Shown piece after piece: positions 6,001-8,946 of a stretch of DNA of 8,946 bases (the first letter of the stretch is position 1; each line of letters begins with the position of its first letter). Made by a program: the position numbers and the translations under genes. The stretch covers positions 1-8,946 of the forward strand of contig JAUXBQ010000098.1 of the NCBI GenBank assembly GCA_030619365.1, read 5' to 3'. A model generated the notes under the pieces. The model was not told the origin of the DNA. It saw only the letters and a list, made by a program, of their open reading frames with translations, and ran no database searches. Origin of the DNA: a candidate division FCPU426 bacterium (GTDB lineage: Bacteria > Oederibacteriota > JAAXVQ01 > JAUVAV01).

Positions 6001-8946
6001 ATCCAAACCGAAGGCTATGCGTATGAATACACAGTAAAAGGAGATAAGATAACTATTAAAAGGACCAAAGCAGCCGGCAAAAATTATGCGATTGAAACAC
6101 TGCTAACTGAACTAAATAATCCTAAGCTTCAGGATACCAAGATTCACTTATTTACTGATACTAATAACAGCAAGTATACCGGTTGGGCTGCTGAAATTCT
6201 TAGCCGGCTCAAGCTGGAAAATAGATGTCCTGAAAATGCCCGAGTGATTGATAGTCTGGAGAAATTAGAATTAGCTAAGAAAAATAAATCCAATATAGAT
6301 GTTATTCTTATTCGGGGACGTAATCCGCAAGAATGGAAAAATATGCTTGACGAAGTGAAAAAACAGATTGCGGAATGTCCGGACAAACAGCGTGTGGTAC
6401 TGGGCATGGGCATTGGCCCGGGCTCAAATATATTGAAAAGCCAGATGTTGGAGATTGCCAGGATGAGCAGGGCGCGTATTTGGAAAACCGATGTAGCTAA
6501 TCTCAGCCTGCTTTCTCAGACTGCAGGCCGGGGCAATGCGCCGGGCCGTATGGGAGGCCTTTTCAGATTGCTGGCGGATTTAACTACTGAAAAGATATTC
6601 AAAACAGAAGAGGGCGAGAAAATAAACAGCCTGCTGAGCCAGGGCAAAGAGCTGGATGCGCTTAATCTGGTTTTCAGGATTACTGAGAAGCTTGATAGCG
6701 AGATCGATACCCAGGCAGCCGGAACCTGTGAAGCAAAACTGAAAAAGGGCGTTACTATGGAGCATGATGTTGTCCACGTAGTGGAGCAAAATAGTATGTC
6801 TTCAAAGGAAATGCGGCAATATACCAAACACGCGGAATCTGTGATTGAGGGCTTAATGGCCAAAACCAGGGGAATAGAGAGTGTTGTCCAGGATTACGCT
6901 CAAGGTAAATTTTTCAGTGCTTTAGCTCCCACGCAAGCGGCTGTCAAATTCGCGCAGTCTAAGTATAACCTTATGGAAGGTATAAGGGCTGATTTAACGG
7001 CGCAGGACAAGGATGATATAGAGATTGATTCTGTAATGAGTGATACTTTTGGCGAAGACTGGCAGGTGTTAATGCAGTTGGGCGAGAGCAATGCGGACAC
7101 AAAAAATTTCAAAATCAATTTTATGGACAAAGGATATCGAATAGATTTCGGGGATGTGCTGGAAGCCAGGTTTGCCTTAAAATCACCGCGTGTTTATAAC
7201 GGCCTGCGCCGAAGCGGAGTTTTATGGATGGCTAACCGCAGCAGCCTGAATAATTTTGCCAGTTGGGCGGTCCCCAAAGCCTATAATACCTATGCTGCCT
7301 GGCAGGCGCGACAAACTATTAGAGGCCAGGTCAAGAACGATGAAACGGAATATCTGCAGTCCCTGGCAAATGTCCAACAGGTGCAAAACCATCTGCCTGA
7401 AATCAGGGGTCAGGCAAACGCTGAAATAAGTTACCAGAACAAAAGCATGAATTACCAGGAGAGCAAGAACTATGTTACGGCACAATCGGCAAATGCGCAG
7501 TCCTTGGCCGACCGGTATGGTTTTGATGAGCCCAAGTCTGGCCAGGAGAGCTTTATAAAGCGCGGACTGGAGAACATGCTCCAGACCGTGCAGCAGGCGA
7601 AGCTGGTCAGGCCCTTATTTAAGCTGGAGCAGGGTTGGATCGTGCCGACCAAACTCGGCATCCTGGCTATCGCCGGCGCAGCCGCGGGCGTGGCGGCTTT
7701 AAGCATGACCTCTCTGGTCGGCTGGGGCATGGTGGGCGGCTTGCTGGCAGGTGTGTTCATACAGCCGATGATACTGGCGCTGCAGCAGAGAATCGCACCC
7801 CAAGCCGCCAAGGCCAATAAAATATCCTCCCGCAAATTCGTCATACCGGCGCTCTTCCTGCTGGGCGGATTGTTCTTTGCGCAAGGGGTGTTGGTGAGCA
7901 GTGCCCTGGCCTCGATTACTCCCGAAGTATTCAAGGTTCAGGATCCTGCCATTTCTATGGTGACCGTAAATACAGTAGATCCGAAAAGCAAGGCGGAAAA
8001 ACTGACAGGGCCCGAAGTGGGGCAAGATCAAGTCGCGGCCGCTCCCCGGAGTTTGGTGGAGGAATATAAGGCCGGGCTTAAACAAGCTGATCAAACTCAG
8101 CAGCAGGCGCAAATAGCTGCCGCGCAGCAAGGACAAGAACTGGCAAAATACAACCGGGGCAAAGCGGCCTTTGACATCTTGGAGAAGCTCATGCAGGAGA
8201 AAAACGTGAACTTAACCGCGGAATCCGCGGCCCATTATTCTGGCTACATGCACCTGGTGGCCGCGGTCTTCAGCCTGGTGCCTAAGGCCATGAATCACAT
8301 CTCAACGGTGAATATAGGCCAGGCCGATGTTCAAACTCCGGAAGTCGTGGTCGAAACCCGAGATATGTCCCGGATCGTAATGGATAAGGGCTCGATCCGC
8401 TTTTTGGATCAGCGTTTCTCCGAACTGCTGATCACCCAGGTTCTCATGGTGGTCAAGGAGCATATCTTCACGGACGCGGAGGCGAAGGCGCTTACCAGTA
8501 AGTTGCTCCAGAACAGTCACTTTAAAGGATTTGGCGATCAGGCTCTGGTGGAATTCCTCAAGCAATATATACTCGATGGCGAAAACCTGAAGACGCTTCT
8601 GCGTCAGGCCTCAGGTAAGCGGGAAGAATGGGCGACGATTAATGTGCCGGAAGGCGGTTATACCCGGCTTCTCACTCTTTATGAGGTAGTCCAGAGAAAA
8701 CTTGGAGCGCGGGAGGTGCAAGAAGCGGCATTGGCCGAAATCAACGCGGCCCGGGGTGAACTGGAAAACGAGGCCCTGCCGCTCATGCAGAATCTGGCGC
8801 AAGAAATCAAGCAGGACAAAGCCAATCAGGCGGTGCGGGAAGCCGAGTTCTTCGAGCGTTTCGGTATTACTTATGACAGCTATAAGAAAATGATGAAGAC
8901 TTCTTGGGCCCAAAGGCTGCTGTTCCTGGTGGCGGGGGGGAGTGAC
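1..8946 (+). CDS. Internal fragment of a giant membrane-associated protein with a divergent SecA-like helicase module (partial at both ends)
   Basis: Frame 1 is open from the first to the last base: 2,982 codons with no TAA, TAG or TGA, which cannot happen by chance at roughly 45-50% GC. No start codon can be chosen because the frame is already open at base 1, and no stop is reached, so the true protein exceeds 2,982 residues by an unknown amount. Composition is protein-like: rich in Lys, Ala, Glu, Gln and Leu, with only seven Cys by my count (residues 239, 1046, 1691, 1760, 2076, 2126, 2243). Order of parts: membrane segments, long helical/coiled-coil region, degenerate SecA-like module (1541-2200), Q/N-rich linker, three transmembrane helices (2550-2637), likely exported C-terminal region. 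Known: giant genes of Candidatus Omnitrophota commonly combine transmembrane segments with divergent SecA DEAD-helicase domains. Inferred: a surface or envelope protein of such a bacterium, perhaps used in attachment or predation. No enzymatic function can be assigned with confidence. Confidence 0.95.
91..108 (+). repeat. Perfect 9-bp tandem duplication (Lys-Gly-Ala x2)
   Basis: AAAGGAGCA occurs twice head to tail, coding Lys-Gly-Ala twice (residues 31-36). It lies in a short basic, Gly-rich loop between hydrophobic stretches and keeps the frame. It looks like a replication-slippage duplication tolerated in a flexible linker. The two AAGGAG strings resemble Shine-Dalgarno sites only by coincidence, as no suitably spaced start codon follows. 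Confidence 0.8.
169..438 (+). other. N-terminal hydrophobic cluster, probable membrane segments (residues 57-146)
   Basis: Three hydrophobic stretches lie close together: residues 57-77 (Gly-rich, containing GGSWILGNVGGFLGG), 81-96 (AIGALFMIPFLGAYG) and 115-146 (ending PLEAFGVVAGIRAVRG). The intervening loop 97-114 is basic (KLKEPVANRPGWRKGP). The first two, separated by a short polar turn (DTW), could form a membrane hairpin; the third is less hydrophobic and holds His126 and Glu134. High Gly content fits tightly packed membrane helices. Residues 10-27 just upstream are also mildly hydrophobic, so the cluster may continue from beyond the window edge. The basic loop and the basic tail after 143 would be expected on the cytoplasmic side by the positive-inside rule. 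I recognise no transporter or secretion family here. Confidence 0.6.
451..1812 (+). other. Long unrecognised helical region (residues 151-604)
   Basis: Within the giant reading frame these about 450 residues are rich in Ala, Lys, Glu, Leu and Ser and low in Pro and Gly after residue 350, as expected for mostly alpha-helical structure. An amphipathic patch with Trp and Pro (residues 177-240) is followed by helical segments. Residues 429-476 have a heptad-like Leu/Ala/Ile pattern interrupted by a Lys/Glu-rich linker (EKMKEKKTSATEDIES). Two copies of a short helix-start motif, Leu-Ser-Pro, occur at 490-492 and 502-504. I see no catalytic motif and no known domain; a structural stalk or scaffold is the simplest reading. 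Confidence 0.5.
1351..1383 (+). repeat. Direct repeat with a 21-bp (heptad) period
   Basis: The 12-mer GCAGCTATTGCA (Ala-Ala-Ile-Ala) occurs at 1351-1362 and again at 1372-1383, exactly 21 bases, or seven codons, apart. The encoded AAIALEKAAIAES therefore repeats with the seven-residue period of a coiled coil. This suggests a heptad-sized duplication that lengthened a helix without shifting its register. Confidence 0.75.
1813..2460 (+). other. Coiled-coil region (residues about 605-820)
   Basis: About 215 residues with very few Pro and Gly, dense in Ala, Gln, Lys, Glu and Leu. Heptad-like spacing of Leu/Ile/Val is visible, for example EIQRLNDEKMAAAKNLQHAK (from residue 651) and NMQSLKNSLQTAQNNLTNKL (721-740). 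The stretch 661-700 is Ala-rich. A GC-rich patch (bases 2335-2400) codes for a basic, Ala/Arg-rich part. Long coiled coils of this kind act as rods or spacers, or drive oligomerisation. No partner can be named from the sequence. Confidence 0.6.
2689..2721 (+). repeat. 12-bp in-frame tandem repeat (Arg-Ser-Asn-Arg, 2.75 copies)
   Basis: The unit CGTTCCAAYCGC is repeated 2.75 times, coding RSNRRSNRRSN (residues 897-907). Copies differ only at one silent AAC/AAT position. This puts a strongly basic, hydrophilic patch inside an otherwise helical region, probably a surface loop. The near identity suggests recent slippage, and copy number may vary between strains. Confidence 0.9.
2920..3330 (+). 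other. Helical-pair region with recurring Leu-Lys-Pro-Glu helix starts (residues about 974-1110)
   Basis: This part reads as short amphipathic helices separated by helix-capping turns. Two similar units begin KLKPEQTKILLQAI (1048-1061) and ILKPETREALIAEL (1091-1104). The same Leu-x-Pro helix-start idea appears earlier at residues 490-504. Such a pattern resembles HEAT-like or other alpha-solenoid repeats, but the copies are too diverged to assign a family by eye. If real it would be a protein-interaction scaffold located before the second hydrophobic segment. Confidence 0.35.
3094..3117 (+). repeat. 12-bp in-frame tandem repeat (Lys-Thr-Ala-Val x2)
   Basis: AAGACTGCTGT[T/A] occurs twice in tandem, coding KTAVKTAV (residues 1032-1039), and a third partial copy (AAG GCT) follows. 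One mismatch separates the copies, at a silent third position. It lies in a helical segment. Together with the repeat at 2689-2721 it suggests that 12-bp slippage recurs in this gene. Confidence 0.85.
3361..3708 (+). other. Arg/Trp-rich amphipathic segment with a weak hydrophobic helix (residues 1121-1236)
   Basis: Residues 1121-1180 are Gly/Ser/Arg-rich with several Trp (RRIWRVVSSPRSLF, STWSGLIPGSLREW), unlike the Lys/Glu-rich helices on either side. They lead into a 24-residue stretch (1195-1218, containing SLALVTAAKFIVTMPWNMF) that is hydrophobic but interrupted by one Lys and one Pro. This could be a monotopic or marginal transmembrane helix. A basic tail follows (residues 1219-1233, KGHRNYR). 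The arrangement of hydrophobic helix, Pro, and basic tail resembles the end of the first membrane cluster (residues 121-152). Bases 3384-3390 are a run of seven G that the reading frame passes through intact. Confidence 0.4.
3709..4440 (+). other. Strong coiled coil preceding the helicase-like module (residues about 1237-1480)
   Basis: Charged, Pro-poor helix with clear coiled-coil character: LRTLEAEYLKWEAAASLEK (1336-1354) and SGSLRELQSELAGRERTLEK (1391-1410), then KSIRNIKRQIRQVKW (1457-1471). A polar break at 1420-1450 (EQTSYKKTKTDG and flanks) divides it into two rods, so an antiparallel hairpin is possible. It leads directly into the SecA-like module, so it may position or oligomerise that module. 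No function can be read beyond this. Confidence 0.65.
4621..6600 (+). other. Degenerate SecA-like helicase/ATPase module, probably catalytically inactive (residues about 1541-2200)
   Basis: The order and spacing match SecA DEAD-type motor domains aligned by eye. Motif I is GVGGGKQ (1592-1598) against SecA TGEGKT: Lys1597 is kept, but the following Thr is Gln1598. AYLFVTADPSLVLEM (1621-1635) fits SecA VHVVTVNDYLA. TIFTRTPTIHGVSSELL (1704-1720) fits the YGTNNEFGFDYL segment. Motif II should be VDEVDS but the best match is VILLKTF (1767-1773), so the acidic pair is lost. About 180 residues follow, as in SecA where the preprotein cross-linking domain is inserted. Motif III is ILGSGTF (1945-1951, SecA GMTGTA); motif IV IHLFTDTNNSKYT (2048-2060); motif V VVLGMGIGPGSNI (2132-2144, SecA VTIATNMAGRGTDI); motif VI QTAGRGNAPGR (2173-2183, SecA QLRGRAGRQGDPG), then FRLLADLTTEKIF, like SecA FYLSLEDDLMRIF. 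SecA drives preprotein export through SecYEG. Here hydrolysis is unlikely; a binding or scaffolding role is inferred. Divergent SecA domains are known in Omnitrophota giant proteins. Confidence 0.72.
6601..7350 (+). other. Unrecognised mixed region after the helicase-like module (residues 2201-2450)
   Basis: In SecA this position holds the helical scaffold and wing, but I cannot trace those here. Residues 2201-2320 are mostly helical (KINSLLSQGKELDALNLVF, then a charged helix). An acidic patch (DKDDIEIDSVMSDTFGEDW, 2336-2354) leads into a short beta-rich stretch, NFKINFMDKGYRIDFGDVLE (2368-2387), suggesting a small alpha/beta unit of about 70 residues. Residues 2395-2435 are aromatic and Arg-rich (SPRVYNGLRRSGVLWMAN, SWAVPKAYNTYAAW) and moderately hydrophobic, possibly a membrane-surface helix. 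No catalytic motif is visible. Confidence 0.4.
7351..7518 (+). other. Gln/Asn/Tyr-rich linker (residues 2451-2506)
   Basis: This stretch has an unusual polar composition: repeated Gln, Asn, Ser, Ala and Tyr, for example VQQVQNHLPEIRGQANAEIS (from residue 2458), then YQNKSMNYQESKNY. Charge is low and hydrophobic residues are few. It is probably a flexible or weakly coiled linker joining the region after the helicase-like module to the transmembrane cluster. It contains no recognised motif. Confidence 0.5.
7648..7911 (+). other. Three transmembrane helices, the third like an internal signal peptide (residues 2550-2637)
   Basis: Residues 2550-2571 (TKLGILAIAGAAAGVAALSM and onward) and 2572-2594 (LVGWGMVGGLLAGVFIQPMI and onward) form a likely membrane hairpin. 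A polar, basic loop (QQRIAPQAAKANKISSRK, 2595-2612) separates them from 2613-2637 (FVIPALFLLGGLFFAQGVLV, then SSALAS). The third helix has a basic start, a hydrophobic core and a small-residue end, S-A-L-A before Ser2637, that fits the Ala-x-Ala rule of signal peptidase I. By the positive-inside rule the basic loop would be cytoplasmic and the chain after 2637 outside. Cleavage would release the C-terminal part; without it the protein stays anchored. Gly/Ala-rich helices suggest close packing. This is the clearest membrane region in the window. Confidence 0.8.
8044..8220 (+). other. Gln-rich coiled coil after the transmembrane cluster (residues about 2682-2740)
   Basis: Helical segment with Gln/Ala-rich heptads (LVEEYKAGLKQADQTQQQAQ, 2686-2705, then IAAAQQGQELAKYNRGKAAF). 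It would be exported if the topology inferred from the preceding helices holds, and would act as a spacer between the membrane and the next domain. The upstream 40 residues (2640-2680) are polar and Pro/Val/Thr-containing, probably an extended linker. Confidence 0.5.
8230..8604 (+). other. Possible inactive metallopeptidase-like domain (residues about 2744-2868)
   Basis: The layout resembles zinc metallopeptidases of the lethal-factor-like type: an amphipathic helix (HLVAAVFSLVPKAMNHIS), a strand (TVNIGQADV), a long turn, a strand pair (RIVMDKGSIRFL), then a helix in the place of the active-site helix. In that helix, FSELLITQVLMVVKEHIF (2806-2823), the five positions where HExxH would fall read Thr-Gln-Val-Leu-Met (2812-2816), so both His and the Glu would be replaced. 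Downstream, FGDQALVEFLKQYILDGENL (2844-2863) resembles the second helix, which carries the third ligand in such enzymes, and keeps Glu2851. If the match is right this is a pseudoenzyme, perhaps a binding domain. The resemblance is by eye and weak; an unrelated alpha/beta fold is quite possible. Confidence 0.28.
8695..8946 (+). other. C-terminal helical segment running off the window (residues about 2899-2982)
   Basis: A charged, Pro-poor coiled-coil-like helix (REVQEAALAEINAARGELEN, 2904-2923, and on to about 2960) ends in a basic stretch (YKKMMKTSWAQR). A hydrophobic run, LLFLVAGG (2973-2980), then begins and is cut off by the window edge; it could be the start of another membrane helix. Bases 8934-8940 are a run of seven G only six bases before the end, so the frame beyond cannot be confirmed here. 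Confidence 0.45.

Noticed and set aside
8035..8266. Clustered GC-rich palindromes (GCGGCCGC at 8035 and three CCGCGG at 8216, 8225 and 8261) as a regulatory or recombination site
   Set aside because: They fall in a high-GC3 coding stretch rich in Ala codons, so composition explains them. No spacing symmetry or flanking repeats were seen.
8702..8893. Short + strand frames (also 7635-7820) in another register
   Set aside because: They are Arg/Pro/Gly-rich out-of-frame readings of the GC-rich C-terminal part. Frame 1 stays open through both and gives normal protein.
1..8946. CRISPR array, tRNA or rRNA genes, insertion sequence, terminators
   Set aside because: No regularly spaced repeats, cloverleaf-like or rRNA-like stretches, transposase motifs or terminal inverted repeats were seen, and every base is accounted for by one open coding frame.

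Overview
The whole window is one uninterrupted + strand reading frame. Frame 1 (codon 1 = bases 1-3, last codon = bases 8944-8946) runs for 2,982 codons without a stop and is open at both ends. I see no start region, intergenic space, RNA gene, promoter, terminator or second gene. This is an internal slice of a giant bacterial gene. By eye it has no close relation to modular synthetases, adhesin repeat proteins or phage tape measures. Giant single-gene proteins that combine membrane segments, very long helical stretches and a divergent SecA-type helicase are a published hallmark of Candidatus Omnitrophota (ultra-small, probably predatory or epibiotic bacteria). I infer that phylum, or a close relative, with moderate confidence.

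Layout in window residue numbers: 1-146, Gly-rich hydrophobic segments likely to be membrane-embedded. 150-1190, about a thousand residues of Lys/Ala/Glu/Gln-rich helix with coiled-coil stretches, HEAT-like helical pairs and several short in-frame tandem duplications. About 1195-1218, an amphipathic or weakly hydrophobic segment. 1237-1480, strong coiled coil. 1541-2200, a degenerate SecA-like two-lobed helicase/ATPase module with recognisable but mutated motifs. 2201-2450, a mixed region with a small alpha/beta patch. 2451-2506, a Gln/Asn/Tyr-rich linker. 2550-2637, three clear transmembrane helices, the third looking like an internal signal peptide. 2640-2982, a likely exported part: a Gln-rich coiled coil, a domain whose layout resembles a zinc metallopeptidase with its HExxH positions substituted (tentative), and a final helical stretch.

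The parts suggest a membrane-anchored giant protein. One side would carry long helical stalks and a SecA-like module that has probably lost ATPase activity; the other side, after residue 2637, would carry exported domains. Third-position GC rises sharply at about base 7560, just before the transmembrane cluster, so the C-terminal part may have a different history from the rest. Domain assignments were made by eye from remembered family motifs, without any search; the continuous reading frame is certain, the domain names less so.
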